Below, piece after piece: positions 1 through 8,828 of a stretch of DNA of 64,000 bases. Origin of the DNA: Swaminathania salitolerans (GTDB taxonomy: Bacteria > Pseudomonadota > Alphaproteobacteria > Acetobacterales > Acetobacteraceae); NCBI RefSeq assembly GCF_007988945.1, contig NZ_BJVC01000004.1:124001-188000 (forward strand), written 5' to 3'. Below the pieces are notes generated by a model, which had not been told where the DNA came from, made no database searches, and saw only the letters and a program-made list of their open reading frames with translations. Numbering within the stretch: position 1 is the stretch's first letter; each line of letters begins with the position of its first letter. Both the position numbers and the translations under genes were made by a program.

Positions 1-64
1 AATCGCTGAAACGCTGCGGCGTGACGAGAATGACATCGGGAATGGCGAGACGTTCGACTTTCAT
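1..64 (-). CDS. rfbC: dTDP-4-dehydrorhamnose 3,5-epimerase, N-terminal fragment
   Basis: Third enzyme of dTDP-L-rhamnose synthesis, epimerising dTDP-4-keto-6-deoxyglucose. Only the first 21 codons lie in the window. They read [20 protein letters not shown], which matches the usual RmlC start, where the I-P-D-V-hydrophobic-P-x-R-F stretch precedes the D-x-R-G-F motif. The ATG at 64 overlaps the rfbA stop by 4 bp (ATGA), so it is translationally coupled to rfbA. The call rests on this short match plus gene order. Confidence 0.85.
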   Translation of the reverse strand, partial: MKVERLAIPDVILVTPQRFSD

Positions 65-984
65 GACTGACCTCCTGCCTTGCGATCGGCATGACCGTGC
101 TCCGCCAGTTCCAGGAGCATGCGACCGAGTTCGGTCTTTCCTTTCGCCCTGCCCTGGGTAACGAGCTGATCCTTGCCTATGAATCCCATCCGGTACGCGA
201 CCTCTGTCGGGGAACCGACGAGCATTCCCTGCCGGGACTGGATCGTCTGCACGAACTGGCCGGCCTGCATGAGGCTGTCGGGCATGCCGGCATCGAGCCA
301 GGCACATCCCCGGCCCAGACGATCGACCTGAAGCGACCCCTCCTCGAGATACATCTGGTTCAGATCGGTGATCTCGAGTTCGCCGCGCGGGCTCGGTTTC
401 ACCTTCTTCGCAAATTCCACGACCCGGTGATCGTAGAAATACAGACCGGTCACAGCCCAGTGGGATTCGGGTTTGCTCGGCTTCTCGACAATCCGCAGGG
501 CGCGTCCGCTCTCGTCGAAGCTGACCACACCGTATCGCTCGGGATCCCTGACCTGATAGGCGAAGACGGTCGCGCCTTCCGGACGCACGGCAGCGGCCCG
601 GAGCAGCACGCTCAGATGCTCCGAGAAGATCAGGTTGTCACCCAGGGCAAGGGCGCAGGGTGCGCCGTCGATCCAGTCCTCGGCGATCAGGAAGGCCTGC
701 GCCAGACCGTCCGGAGAGGGCTGCTCCCGATAGGCGAACGAAACGCCGAACTGGGAGCCGTCCCCGAGAAGCCGCTTGAACTGGGGCATGTCGTGCGGGG
801 TCGTGATGATCATGATCTCCCTGATCCCCGCCAGCATCAGCGTCGTCAGGGGGTAATAGATCATCGGCTTGTCATAAACCGGAAGCAGCTGCTTCGAGGT
901 TGCAAGCGTCATGGGATACAGACGCGTTCCCGAACCGCCTGCGAGAAGAATGCCCTTCATGGGTTTGTCCGCCGCGGTGCTCAT
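61..984 (-). CDS. rfbA: Glucose-1-phosphate thymidylyltransferase
   Basis: Makes dTDP-glucose from dTTP and glucose-1-phosphate, the first step of the dTDP-L-rhamnose pathway for O-antigen or exopolysaccharide. The 307-residue protein begins [20 protein letters not shown]; the nucleotide-binding GGSGTRLYP motif is at residues 16-24, followed by [15 protein letters not shown], both diagnostic of RmlA. A longer frame opens upstream at 1038, but the ATG at 984 is preferred. It places the signature at the expected distance and overlaps the rfbB stop by 4 bp. Length is normal for the family. It lies in the run rfbB-rfbA-rfbC. Confidence 0.97.
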   Translation of the reverse strand: MSTAADKPMKGILLAGGSGTRLYPMTLATSKQLLPVYDKPMIYYPLTTLMLAGIREIMIITTPHDMPQFKRLLGDGSQFGVSFAYREQPSPDGLAQAFLIAEDWIDGAPCALALGDNLIFSEHLSVLLRAAAVRPEGATVFAYQVRDPERYGVVSFDESGRALRIVEKPSKPESHWAVTGLYFYDHRVVEFAKKVKPSPRGELEITDLNQMYLEEGSLQVDRLGRGCAWLDAGMPDSLMQAGQFVQTIQSRQGMLVGSPTEVAYRMGFIGKDQLVTQGRAKGKTELGRMLLELAEHGHADRKAGGQS

Positions 985-2042
985 GCCTTCGTTCCCAGTC
1001 TCTGGCCGGTGTAGCGCCGGGCACGGATGCCCTCCCACCAGCCACGATTATCCAGATACCATTGTACGGTCCGGCGGATGCCGGTTTCGAAATCGTGCTT
1101 CGCTTTCCAGTCGAGCGCCTGCTCGGCGTGGCTCGGATCGATCTCGTAGCGGAAATCGTGACCGGGACGATCCGTGACGAACCGGATGAGGCGCTCGCGC
1201 GGACCCGCCGGATCGGGAGACAATTCATCGAGCACGCTGCAGATCGTCTTCACCACGTCCAGATTGGTACGGGGCTGACGGGCGCCGATCGCATAGGTCT
1301 CGCCGGGCACGCCGCGCTCGACCGCACGCACCAGCGCCTCGGCATGATCCTCGACGAAGAGCCAGTCCCGGATGTTCTCGCCCTTGCCGTAGACGGGAAG
1401 TTCCTTGCCCTCGAGCGCATTGATGGTCACCAGGGGAATCAGCTTTTCGGGGAAATGCCAGACACCGTAGTTATTCGTCGTATTCGTGACGAAGGTCGGC
1501 AATCCGTAGGTATGGTACCAGGCGCGCACGAGATGATCAGAGGCCGCCTTGGATGCGGAATAGGGGCTGCGCGGATCGTATGGCGTGGTTTCGGTGAATG
1601 GCGGATCGTCCAGCTCCAGATGCCCGAATACCTCGTCCGTCGAGATATGATGGAAGCGGAATGCGCGCTGCGCTTCCGGGGAAAGCGTCTGCCAGTAACG
1701 CCGCGCCGCCTCGAGCAGGGCGTAGGTTCCGGTCACATTGGTCTCGACGAACACGCCCGGTCCGTCGATCGAACGATCGACATGACTCTCCGCCGCGAGA
1801 TGCATGACCGCATCGGGACGGAACGACTCGAAAAGCGTCTGCAATTCGACGCCGTTGACGATATTGACCGGAGCGTGACGATAACGGGGATCGGAGGCAA
1901 CTTCGGCAACAGTCTCTTCGGAAGCGGCATAGGTCATGCAATCGACGTTCAGCACGCTATGCGTCGTATGACGGATCAGATGCCGGACCACGGCAGATCC
2001 GATGAAGCCGCAGCCACCAGTCAACAATATTCGCATCTTCAC
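981..2042 (-). CDS. rfbB: dTDP-glucose 4,6-dehydratase
   Basis: Extended SDR enzyme that converts dTDP-glucose to dTDP-4-keto-6-deoxyglucose with bound NAD. The 353-residue protein has the Rossmann TGGCGFIGS motif at residues 8-16, a STDEVFG motif near residue 140 and the catalytic Y-x3-K in [13 protein letters not shown]. The start may be 2042 or the ATG two codons later (2036), since both leave the Rossmann motif intact. It is the first gene of the rhamnose run and is coupled to rfbA by an ATGA overlap. The next 196 bases upstream carry no gene before the tRNA. Confidence 0.97.
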   Translation of the reverse strand: MKMRILLTGGCGFIGSAVVRHLIRHTTHSVLNVDCMTYAASEETVAEVASDPRYRHAPVNIVNGVELQTLFESFRPDAVMHLAAESHVDRSIDGPGVFVETNVTGTYALLEAARRYWQTLSPEAQRAFRFHHISTDEVFGHLELDDPPFTETTPYDPRSPYSASKAASDHLVRAWYHTYGLPTFVTNTTNNYGVWHFPEKLIPLVTINALEGKELPVYGKGENIRDWLFVEDHAEALVRAVERGVPGETYAIGARQPRTNLDVVKTICSVLDELSPDPAGPRERLIRFVTDRPGHDFRYEIDPSHAEQALDWKAKHDFETGIRRTVQWYLDNRGWWEGIRARRYTGQRLGTKA

Positions 2043-2238
2043 TCTCAGTCGCAGGAATTCGATACAGAGGGGCCGTCGATCGCTCCCCTCGGAGAAAAGC
2101 GATTACACTTTATCGACGAGCGGCGAAAAGGCAATATATGCGACAAGTCACGTGAGGATATTCAGGCTTTCGAACTATTGCCTGCTTTCCACTCGAACGC
2201 GGTGTCCTCTACGGTGACTTTACACTGCAGGAGTTCCG

Positions 2239-2314
2239 TGGTGGAGCTGAGGGGAATCGAACCCCTGACCTCCTCATTGCGAACGAGGCGCTCTCCCATC
2301 TGAGCTACAGCCCC
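2239..2314 (-). tRNA. tRNA-Ala (anticodon CGC)
   Basis: The minus strand folds as a 76-nt cloverleaf. The acceptor GGGGCTG pairs with CAGCTCC (one G-U), the D-arm contains AGCTCAGATGGGAGAGC, the T-arm contains GGTTCGATTCC, and the 3' CCA is encoded (complement of 2239-2241). The anticodon loop TTCGCAA gives CGC, reading the alanine codon GCG. Stem and loop lengths are all standard. Confidence 0.96.
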
Positions 2315-2472
2315 ACGGATGGGCGGCAAGCTACACGCTCAGGATACAAAGTCAAGATTGTTCCTGCGCGTGGGACGCAGCATAATCGGATGCCTGTCGT
2401 CTCTCCGGTTGTCACAGAGCGCTTCCGACCCTATTGGTCCCGTCCTCACCCCCCAAAAGACAGAGAACCGCC

Positions 2473-2772
2473 TTGCTCATTCTCCTCCTCTACAAGATCG
2501 TGATGATGCTGATCCAGCTCTTCACATGGGCACTGATCCTGTCATGCCTGATGAGCATGCTGCTGGCCTTCGGCGTTCTCGATCCCCGCAACCGGATCAT
2601 CTATAATATCGCGGTCTTTCTCAATCGCGTGACCGAACCCGTCCTGGCGCCCGTGCGATCGATGCTTCCCCAGTTCGGCGCCATGGATTTCAGCCCGCTC
2701 GTGGTTCTCCTCGTCATACAGTTCCTGCTCGTTCCCGCCCTGAACCGCCTGCTTCTGTACTCGCTGCACTGA
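2473..2772 (+). CDS. YggT family integral membrane protein
   Basis: Small inner-membrane protein with two hydrophobic blocks separated by the typical YggT segment. Visible are an N-terminal membrane helix ([20 protein letters not shown]), a central [18 protein letters not shown] motif (the conserved TEPxLxPxR signature), and a second helix ([15 protein letters not shown]). The family has been linked to osmotic shock tolerance and to cell division or FtsH quality control, but the biochemical role is unclear. The start is uncertain: TTG 2473, GTG 2500 and ATG 2503 are all in frame and none has a clear ribosome-binding site. TTG 2473 gives a normal length of about 99 residues. Confidence 0.88.
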   Translation: MLILLLYKIVMMLIQLFTWALILSCLMSMLLAFGVLDPRNRIIYNIAVFLNRVTEPVLAPVRSMLPQFGAMDFSPLVVLLVIQFLLVPALNRLLLYSLH

Positions 2773-2837
2773 GACCCTCGCACGGGGCGCCCTGCGCTGG
2801 ACCACGCGCCCTTGCAGGAACACCGCCGACAGGATCC

Positions 2838-3626
2838 TCAGTCGGCGACGTCGCTGTATTCCTGCCAGCCGAGCCTGGCCGAGAGCTGGGACGCCGCATT
2901 GCGCAGCTGGGGGGCGAGCATCCGCATCCGCACGAGCGGCAATTCGGCGGCCGACGCGGTCACACTGATCGCAGCGACGATTCCCCCCGAAGCGTCCCGG
3001 ACCGGGGCTGCGACGCAATGGATGCCGATCTCGTCATCTTCCAGATCGAAGACGCATTCCGTCGCGCGATAGGCGCGCATCCGGTTGATCCATGCCGGAA
3101 GGCCGGACGGCACATGACGATAGCTCGCACGGTAGAGGCGCGCCCAATCCGTCTCCATCTCATCCAGAAGCAGCGCCCGCCCGGTGGCGCTGCGGGCGAG
3201 AGGGATGTACTGTCCGGTTCTGGACCGCAAGGCGAGCGGCTTTCTGCCCTCGACACGCATGAGATAGACCGCATGTCCGTCCGACCGTACCCCGAGATGC
3301 ACCATCTCGCCCGTCACGTCGCGCAGACCCTGCAGGATCGGCGCGGCCAGAGCGAGCATCGGCGAGGCATTCTGCGCCTGCGAGGTCAGGGAGGTAAGCT
3401 TCTCGCCCAGACCGTAGCGTCCCATCGATTTGAGCCGCAGCCAGCCCTGCTGAAGCAGAGCCGCCGTCAGACGCTGGGTCGTGCTGCGCGTACACCCGAT
3501 CTCGAGAGACAATTCGGACAGGGTGTCCACACCAGCCCTGACTGCAAGGATGATCGAAAGCCCGCGCCCGAGCGTCTGAGTGCCCTGAGGCCAGTCCTTG
3601 TCCGAATATGCCACATTCCGCTCCAT
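2838..3626 (-). CDS. IclR-family transcriptional regulator
   Basis: Predicted DNA-binding regulator. Residues from about 15 to 75 form a winged helix-turn-helix (LGRGLSIILAVRAGVDTLSE, then IGCTRSTTQRLTAALLQQGW). The rest is the IclR effector-binding domain, with LRSRTGQYIPLARSATGRAL and the late DDEIGIHCVAAPVRDASGGI stretch typical of the family. The start chosen is the ATG at 3626 (MERNVAYSD); a frame opening at 3656 would add 10 basic residues. It is transcribed in the same direction as the glutaminyl cyclase gene 190 bp upstream. No neighbouring catabolic genes reveal an effector. Confidence 0.9.
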   Translation of the reverse strand: MERNVAYSDKDWPQGTQTLGRGLSIILAVRAGVDTLSELSLEIGCTRSTTQRLTAALLQQGWLRLKSMGRYGLGEKLTSLTSQAQNASPMLALAAPILQGLRDVTGEMVHLGVRSDGHAVYLMRVEGRKPLALRSRTGQYIPLARSATGRALLLDEMETDWARLYRASYRHVPSGLPAWINRMRAYRATECVFDLEDDEIGIHCVAAPVRDASGGIVAAISVTASAAELPLVRMRMLAPQLRNAASQLSARLGWQEYSDVAD

Positions 3627-3815
3627 CTGATTCGAACGGCGTCCCCGGAACGGCACTGACCCTGTCGCGTCGAACCCGGAGTTTTCACCTAAGCTTGTCG
3701 CGGGTATAGCAAAGCCGGAGCATCGGTTTCGTTACAATTGAAGATTATTCCCCGTCGGTTAGTCAAATCTGTGTAATCAAGACTTGCTAAGTTCTCATTT
3801 CCCGACGAAGAACAT

Positions 3816-4619
3816 TCAATATCGAGGGCGTTCGATCTGGTAAAGATGCTGCCAGTATTTTCCTGTGACATAAAGCCTGTCATGCACCGCGTCGTATGCA
3901 ATTCCGTTTGCCACGGCATCGGTGTCGGTCGCGGCGATATCCTCCTCGAGTTCCGTCAGATCCAGCCAGCCCCTGACATGCCCAGTCAGGGGATCGATCC
4001 GCGCGATATCGGGCGTGAGCCATATATTGGCGTAGATTTCTCCGCGAACGAATTCGAGTTCGTTGAGATGCGACACGGGCTCACCGTTCGCCGTCACGCA
4101 GATCTCCCCTCTCTGCCCGAGCGTGTCGGGATCGAGGCGACGCAGACATGAGGTTCCGTCGGACATGAAGAGATCCCGATCGTCATGGGTGAGCCCCCAT
4201 CCCTGGCCGCTATAGGTGAAGCTGCCGAAGCGCGAGAGGCCGGGATAATGCCAGAGAAAGCCTCGTCCGCTCTTCCATGTCAGGCTGATTACCTTGTCGT
4301 GCCAGTCCGCGATCCCTTCGCCGAAGACGCCATCGGGCAGCCTGGCCTGCGCGCGCACCTCTCCGGTCGCAGGATCGACCTTGCGTATGACCGAGCGTCC
4401 GGAAAAACCCGTGCTCTCCCACAGAAAGCCGTCACGATAGAACAGCCCTTCGGTAAAGGCGGACGGATCGTGCGGAAAGACGGCCAGCACATGGACCGGC
4501 TCGACCGGAATATCCTCACCGGTTTGCCCCTCCGCCCGGGCGTGACCGGTTCCGGCCGGGAAGCCGGCAAGCATCATGGCCAGGAGAAACCGCCTTGCCC
4601 TCGAAAAGAACTGCGTCAT
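3816..4619 (-). CDS. Exported glutaminyl-peptide cyclotransferase (plant-type)
   Basis: Likely converts N-terminal glutamine of exported peptides to pyroglutamate. The sequence fits the five-bladed beta-propeller QC family known from plants, Zymomonas, Xanthomonas and Myxococcus. Conserved pieces are FPHDPSAFTEGLFYRDGFLW, ESTGFSGRSVIRKVD, FGEGIADW, YSGQGWGLTHD, LNELEFVRGEIYANIW and ANGIAYDAVHDRLYVTGKYW. The start at 4619 gives MTQFFSRARRFLLAMMLAGF, a typical signal peptide ending near AGTGHARA, so it is probably periplasmic. A longer frame from 4682 would bury the signal. Monocistronic by spacing. Confidence 0.92.
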   Translation of the reverse strand: MTQFFSRARRFLLAMMLAGFPAGTGHARAEGQTGEDIPVEPVHVLAVFPHDPSAFTEGLFYRDGFLWESTGFSGRSVIRKVDPATGEVRAQARLPDGVFGEGIADWHDKVISLTWKSGRGFLWHYPGLSRFGSFTYSGQGWGLTHDDRDLFMSDGTSCLRRLDPDTLGQRGEICVTANGEPVSHLNELEFVRGEIYANIWLTPDIARIDPLTGHVRGWLDLTELEEDIAATDTDAVANGIAYDAVHDRLYVTGKYWQHLYQIERPRY

Positions 4620-4734
4620 GCACCCGTGATGTACAGAAGAGACGCCGGTCAGGCTACCCGCACGCGATCGTGCCGGAACCATCCCGCCAACACCGCAGCG
4701 TCAGCGAGGTGGGGCCGGGGCGCCGGTACGGTAT

Positions 4735-5406
4735 TCAGACCCCGTAGATCGAGACGAAAGCCTGTCCGATCCGGCCGGCCACGAAGCGGATCTCCCTGTC
4801 GGACGTATCGACCGGCAGCTCGAAACGTTTTCTCTGGACGAGCCGCGTCTGGCAGAGCGCCATGAACTGCTCGGCAGCGAAAACGGGGTCCTCCGTCGCG
4901 ATCGCGCCCCTGCCGATCCAGTGCTCGATCCACTCCGTCATGATGCTGAGCGTGCGCCCGAAACCGTGGCGCCAGAAAATATCGGCCAGATCGGGGAAAT
5001 GCGGTGCCTCGGAAACGATGATCCGATAGAGTCTCAGGGGACCCGGCTCGAGAAGCACCCGTATGAACTGCTCGGCGAGAGCGCCGAAGGCCTCCGCACA
5101 GCGCGCGGCGCTCATCTCCGTCTTCTGCAGGGCCGGAGCGAGCTTGTCGCGGCTGAGGTCCTCGATCACGGCGCCGAAGAGCGCCGCCTTGTTCTCGAAA
5201 TGATTGTAGAGCGTGCCCTTGGATACCCGGGCCTTGCAGGCAATCTGGGACATGGATGCCCCTTCATAGCCACGCTCGAGGAAAACGGCCTCCGCCCCGT
5301 CGAGGATCTGCCGTCTCTTGGCGCTGCCGGAGCCGCTTTCGTCTCCGGCTCCGCTCTTGTGATCCCGGTCCGCGTGGTCGTCTTCAGCTCTCGCGTCCCT
5401 CGTCAT
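4735..5406 (-). CDS. TetR/AcrR-family transcriptional regulator
   Basis: 223-residue repressor-type protein. A charged Ser/Gly-rich N-terminal tail of about 30 residues precedes a standard TetR helix-turn-helix ([20 protein letters not shown], then [20 protein letters not shown]). The C-terminal ligand domain ([20 protein letters not shown]) resembles the AefR-like group. It is divergent from the fructose-bisphosphate aldolase gene across a 260-bp gap with no other gene. Its target is not evident from context. Confidence 0.92.
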   Translation of the reverse strand: MTRDARAEDDHADRDHKSGAGDESGSGSAKRRQILDGAEAVFLERGYEGASMSQIACKARVSKGTLYNHFENKAALFGAVIEDLSRDKLAPALQKTEMSAARCAEAFGALAEQFIRVLLEPGPLRLYRIIVSEAPHFPDLADIFWRHGFGRTLSIMTEWIEHWIGRGAIATEDPVFAAEQFMALCQTRLVQRKRFELPVDTSDREIRFVAGRIGQAFVSIYGV

Positions 5407-5666
5407 CGCGCCATCCTCCCCATATCGTCGCCATTCTCTTCCTCTCGCCGTCAGGAAAGAAGAGATCGCCTTTTTCCTGCAGGGGGTGGACTGGCAGAAA
5501 CTGACCGAACGGGTCGATCAGCGCAAGGCCTAACTTCCGGACGCCGCTTTCCTTCAAAGCTGCAATGTGGATGACTTCAATGTGTCCATGAAGGGTCTAG
5601 GCAGTTCGGGGGCAGATGACGATAAAATGGACGTGACAACCCGATATCAGTCAGAATGAGAGTTCT

Positions 5667-6776
5667 ATGACCAAAACAAGCCCGAACGTTTCGAGCCATG
5701 GCCGGACCTTGCCCCCGGGAGTTGTCACAGGTGATGATTATCTCACCCTGATCGATGCCTGCAAGGCGGGCGGATATGCCCTCCCCGCCGTCAATGTGGT
5801 CGGTACCGACAGCGTCAACGCGGTGCTCGAGGCGGCCGCCAGGAACAAGTCCGACGTCATCGTCCAGTGTTCGAATGGCGGCGCCCGGTTCTATGCGGGA
5901 GAAGGCCTGGCAGACCAGCACAAGGCGCGGGTTCTGGGTGCCGCAGCGATGGCACGCCATGTCCACATGCTCGCGAAGGAATACGGTATCTGCGTGATCC
6001 TCCACACGGATCATGCCGACCGCAAGCTCATTCCCTGGATCGAGGGATTGCTGGATCTGAGCGAGGAAGAAGTCCGGGCCGGTCGTCCGCCGCTCTTCTC
6101 GTCGCATATGATCGATCTCTCCGCCGAGCCGCTCGAGGACAATCTCGCGGAATGCGCCCGTCTCCTGCCCCGGATGGAGAAGCTCGGAATCAGCCTCGAG
6201 ATCGAACTCGGCGTGACGGGCGGCGAGGAGGACGGCGTCGGCCACGATCTCGAAGACCATGAGGACAATGCCCATCTCTATACCCAGCCCGAGGATGTTC
6301 TCCTGGCCTGGAACAAGCTTTCCCCGCTCGGTCACGTGACGGTGGCAGCCTCTTTCGGCAATGTCCACGGCGTCTACAAACCGGGCAACGTACAGCTCCG
6401 TCCCGAGATCCTGCTGCATTCGCAGGAGCATGTGGCGAAGGAACTCGGCCTCGGTCCCAAGCCGCTCAGTCTCGTCTTCCACGGCGGCTCCGGCTCCGAG
6501 AAGGACAAGATCACCGCCGCGGTATCCTATGGCGTCTTCAAGATGAATATCGATACCGACGTCCAGTTCGCCTTCGCGAACGGTATCGGTCAGTACGTTC
6601 TCGATCATCCGAAGGCCTTCCTCCATCAGATCGACCCCGAGACGGATGCTCCCTACAAGAAGCTCTACGATCCGCGCAAATGGCTCCGGGTCGGCGAAGA
6701 GAGCATCGCGACCCGCCTCGAGGAGGCCTTCCGGGATCTCGGCTCCCGGGGCCGATCGATCGCGCAAGGGGACTGA
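5667..6776 (+). CDS. fbaA: Class II fructose-bisphosphate aldolase
   Basis: Zinc-dependent cleavage of fructose-1,6-bisphosphate to DHAP and glyceraldehyde-3-phosphate in glycolysis and gluconeogenesis. The 369-residue length is typical of the E. coli FbaA subtype. Visible motifs are ALPAVNVVGTDSVNAVLEAA, the metal-binding HTDHADRKLIPW stretch, ELGVTGGEEDGVG, GNVHGVYKPGNVQL and the HGGSGSEKDK phosphate loop. The start ATG at 5667 lies a few bases after a purine run. A small ABM-domain gene follows 5 bp downstream and is probably co-transcribed. Confidence 0.96.
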   Translation: MTKTSPNVSSHGRTLPPGVVTGDDYLTLIDACKAGGYALPAVNVVGTDSVNAVLEAAARNKSDVIVQCSNGGARFYAGEGLADQHKARVLGAAAMARHVHMLAKEYGICVILHTDHADRKLIPWIEGLLDLSEEEVRAGRPPLFSSHMIDLSAEPLEDNLAECARLLPRMEKLGISLEIELGVTGGEEDGVGHDLEDHEDNAHLYTQPEDVLLAWNKLSPLGHVTVAASFGNVHGVYKPGNVQLRPEILLHSQEHVAKELGLGPKPLSLVFHGGSGSEKDKITAAVSYGVFKMNIDTDVQFAFANGIGQYVLDHPKAFLHQIDPETDAPYKKLYDPRKWLRVGEESIATRLEEAFRDLGSRGRSIAQGD

Positions 6777-6781
6777 GAGCG

Positions 6782-7090
6782 GTGAGCTGCGAGATCGTGC
6801 GGGCCTTCACGGTCCTGCCGAGCCAGATCGAGACCTTCGAGTCGACCTATGGACCAGAGGGTCCATGGGCGCGGCTCTACCGCAACGTCCGCGATTATCG
6901 CGGCACCAGACTGATTGCCGATATGGCCAAGCGCGGCGACTATATCGCCATAGACGAATGGTCTTCCCACGAGGCGTGGCTCGCCTTCCAGAACGATCAT
7001 CCCGATGCCTTCGCCGCGCTCGATGCGGCCTGTTCGCCCCTGCTGCAGACCATGACGTTCATCGGTGCCTTCCGCGTCGTTTCGCCCTGA
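6782..7090 (+). CDS. Antibiotic biosynthesis monooxygenase (ABM) domain protein
   Basis: 102-residue protein starting at GTG 6782 (MSCEIVRAFTVLPSQIETFE), 5 bp after the aldolase stop. The pattern fits a single dimeric alpha-beta-barrel ABM domain: a first strand, an E-x-F helix, RDYRGTRLIADMAKRGDYIA, then IDEWSSHEAWLAFQNDHPDA, a close match to the family's W-x-S-x-x-A-W core. Such proteins are small oxygenases or heme or quinol binders; the substrate is unknown. Its placement suggests co-expression with the aldolase. Confidence 0.72.
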   Translation: MSCEIVRAFTVLPSQIETFESTYGPEGPWARLYRNVRDYRGTRLIADMAKRGDYIAIDEWSSHEAWLAFQNDHPDAFAALDAACSPLLQTMTFIGAFRVVSP

Positions 7091-7176
7091 GACGGCAGCG
7101 CGCGCTCGGGCAGCGCCCCGACGATCGCGGGGAGGCGGACGCGAAAACGACTGCATCGGGAAAAGCTTAAAATATT

Positions 7177-7286
7177 GGACCCAGCATGTAGAAAATCCTT
7201 GCATCTGCAAGGCAGGGTCTTTAATCGGGCGGCCTTGGCCCAAGGGGGCATGTTGCCCAACAGGCTGTCTACTGGTTTAGGGGTAC
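7177..7286 (+). promoter_or_regulatory. Candidate structured mRNA leader of speH
   Basis: The 110 bases before speH contain three consecutive hairpins. GGACCC (7177-7182) pairs with GGGTCT (7215-7220) around an inner hairpin CCTTGC/GCAAGG (7197-7212). Next come CCTTG/CAAGG (7233-7245) and GGGCA/TGCCC (7246-7258). A ribosome-binding AGGGG (7279-7283) follows. It could be a regulatory leader for polyamine synthesis. I recognise no described riboswitch class in it and infer function only from structure and position. Confidence 0.35.
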
Positions 7287-7289
7287 GTG

Positions 7290-7766
7290 ATGAACGCACT
7301 TGCTCAACTGGGGATGGTATCGGAACTCCCGAGAGATAACCAGACTGTCGCATCGAACGCATCTCATGAAGAGGTGTGCAAGGACTACTTCATCGAGCGG
7401 GATGGTGAACGCTTTGCCGGTCATCATCTGTTGATCGATTTCTGGGATGCCACGAATCTGGACGATCCCGCAGCAATCGATGCAACGCTTTGCGAAGCCG
7501 CGGTTACCGCAGGGGCAACAATCCTGCATAGCCATTTTCACCATTTCACGCCCAATGCCGGCGTGTCCGGTGTGATCGTTCTGGCCGAGAGCCACATCTC
7601 GATCCACACCTGGCCCGAGCGCAATTTCGCGGCGGTGGATGTGTTCATGTGCGGTGCCTGCGATCCGAATCTGACGATTCCGGTCATGCAGCGCCTGTTC
7701 CAGGCCGGTCGCGTCGTTTCGGAGGAAGTCCGCCGCGGTCGCGAGCCGATTGCATCGGCAGGCTGA
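7290..7766 (+). CDS. speH: S-adenosylmethionine decarboxylase proenzyme
   Basis: Produces decarboxylated SAM, the aminopropyl donor for spermidine. The proenzyme self-cleaves to form a pyruvoyl cofactor. The motif AESHISIHTWPE holds the expected cleavage serine, with the downstream FMCGACDPN cysteine region and the FAGHHLLIDFW N-terminal strand. At 158 residues it is slightly longer than bacterial SpeH because of an N-terminal extension of about 40 residues. The ATG at 7290 is favoured over the adjacent GTG 7287 because the AGGGG at 7279-7283 sits at a better distance. speE follows after an intrinsic terminator. Confidence 0.95.
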   Translation: MNALAQLGMVSELPRDNQTVASNASHEEVCKDYFIERDGERFAGHHLLIDFWDATNLDDPAAIDATLCEAAVTAGATILHSHFHHFTPNAGVSGVIVLAESHISIHTWPERNFAAVDVFMCGACDPNLTIPVMQRLFQAGRVVSEEVRRGREPIASAG

Positions 7767-7796
7767 ACACGTCATAGGCTGCATGTCGTGCAGACC

Positions 7797-7827
7797 AAGG
7801 CCGGGCCCGTCGCCCGGCCTTTTTTTT
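7797..7827 (+). terminator. Rho-independent terminator between speH and speE
   Basis: A perfect 10-bp GC-rich stem, AAGGCCGGGC (7797-7806) against GCCCGGCCTT (7812-7821), with a 5-nt loop, runs into a run of eight T (7820-7827). This is a textbook intrinsic terminator only 24 bp before the speE start. speE must therefore be expressed by read-through or from a promoter very close by. Confidence 0.93.
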
Positions 7828-7851
7828 GATGAATTGGGGAAAGGCCGTCTC

Positions 7852-8724
7852 ATGTCCGAATCCTGGATCAACGAAACTCTCTATCCCGACTGGGGTCAAC
7901 GCTTCCGTGTCACCCGGGAGCTGGCGCGCGTAAAAAGCGATTTCCAGGACATCGTCGTGTTCGAAAGCGATTTCCACGGCCGTGTCCTCGTGCTCGATGG
8001 CGTCATCCAGATCACGGAACGCGACGAATTCGTCTATCAGGAAATGCTCACCCATGTGCCGCTCCTGACCCATCCCGATGCGCGGCGCGTGCTGATCATC
8101 GGCGCTGGCGATGGCGGCGTGCTCCGGCGCGTGCTTGAACACAAGACGGTCGAGAAGGCCGTCATGGTCGAGATCGACGGTGCCGTCATCGAGCTTTCGA
8201 AGCAGTATCTGCCCGATATCGCGGGGGATGCCTGGAACGATCCGCGCGCCGAGGTCATCGTGGGCGACGGAATCGATTACGTCGCCAAGGCGGAAGACGG
8301 TGCCTTCGACGTCATCATCGTCGACTCGACCGATCCCATCGGGGTGGGCGAGGTGCTCTTCACCGATGCGTTCTACAAGGATTGTGCCCGGATCCTCTCC
8401 GCGCAGGGTCTGATCGTGAACCAGTGCGGCGTGCCGTTCATGCAGGCGGACGAACTGCGCGAGACCAGCGCCCGACGCGCCAGTTTCTTCCCCCACGTCT
8501 CGGCCTATGTCGCAGCCGTGCCGACCTATGTCGGGGGCTTCATGACCCTGGGCGTCGCCGCAAAGGGCGTCGATCCCACCCGTCAGACCGTGGAAGACGT
8601 CCGCGCCCGCGCCGAAGCAGCGGGTATTCTCGGAACGACCCGCTACTGGACGCCGGAAATCCATGTCGGGGCGTTCAACCTGCCGCCCTATATCGCCGAG
8701 AACCTGCCCGGTCAGGCAGGCTGA
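7852..8724 (+). CDS. speE: Spermidine synthase
   Basis: Aminopropyltransferase making spermidine from putrescine and decarboxylated SAM. The ATG at 7852 gives MSESWINETLYPDWGQRFRV, the normal SpeE start; an earlier in-frame start at 7750 would overlap speH and its terminator. Signature pieces are the IIGAGDGGVLRRVLEH nucleotide loop, the VEIDGAVIELSKQYLP acidic strand, and IIVDSTDPIGVGEVLF with the catalytic aspartate. Length is 290 residues, normal for the family. The stop codon lies within an inverted repeat (8707-8729, CCCGGTCA/TGACCGGG). Confidence 0.96.
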   Translation: MSESWINETLYPDWGQRFRVTRELARVKSDFQDIVVFESDFHGRVLVLDGVIQITERDEFVYQEMLTHVPLLTHPDARRVLIIGAGDGGVLRRVLEHKTVEKAVMVEIDGAVIELSKQYLPDIAGDAWNDPRAEVIVGDGIDYVAKAEDGAFDVIIVDSTDPIGVGEVLFTDAFYKDCARILSAQGLIVNQCGVPFMQADELRETSARRASFFPHVSAYVAAVPTYVGGFMTLGVAAKGVDPTRQTVEDVRARAEAAGILGTTRYWTPEIHVGAFNLPPYIAENLPGQAG

Positions 8725-8742
8725 CCGGGCTGCCCCCCTAGG

Positions 8743-8796
8743 GATATCGTTTCTCTGGGGGAATATCGTTCCCCTGGGGGGTTATCCTTCCCGGGG
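8743..8796. repeat. Degenerate 19-bp tandem repeat in speE/DUF885 spacer
   Basis: Three adjacent units share the pattern R-ATATCGTTYCYCTGGGGG. They lie at 8743-8761, 8762-8780 and 8781-8796, the last truncated and more diverged. The array sits between two convergent genes and is not coding. Confidence 0.6.
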
Positions 8797-8816
8797 AGAC
8801 GGCTCTCTCCCCGGGA
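8789..8816. terminator. Bidirectional terminator-like hairpin
   Basis: A perfect 11-bp inverted repeat, TCCCGGGGAGA (8789-8799) and TCTCCCCGGGA (8806-8816), with a 6-nt loop lies between the convergent speE and DUF885 genes. There is no T-run on either side, so it could block 3' exonucleases or pause polymerase rather than act as a classic intrinsic terminator. Confidence 0.5.
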
Positions 8817-8828
8817 GGACCGGCCGCG

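Noticed and set aside
900-2303. Plus-strand frame of 467 codons
   Set aside because: Antisense to rfbB and running into the tRNA; no motif.
3689-3919. Small minus-strand frame between the IclR and glutaminyl cyclase genes
   Set aside because: Overlaps the end of the cyclase, has no motif and no ribosome-binding site.
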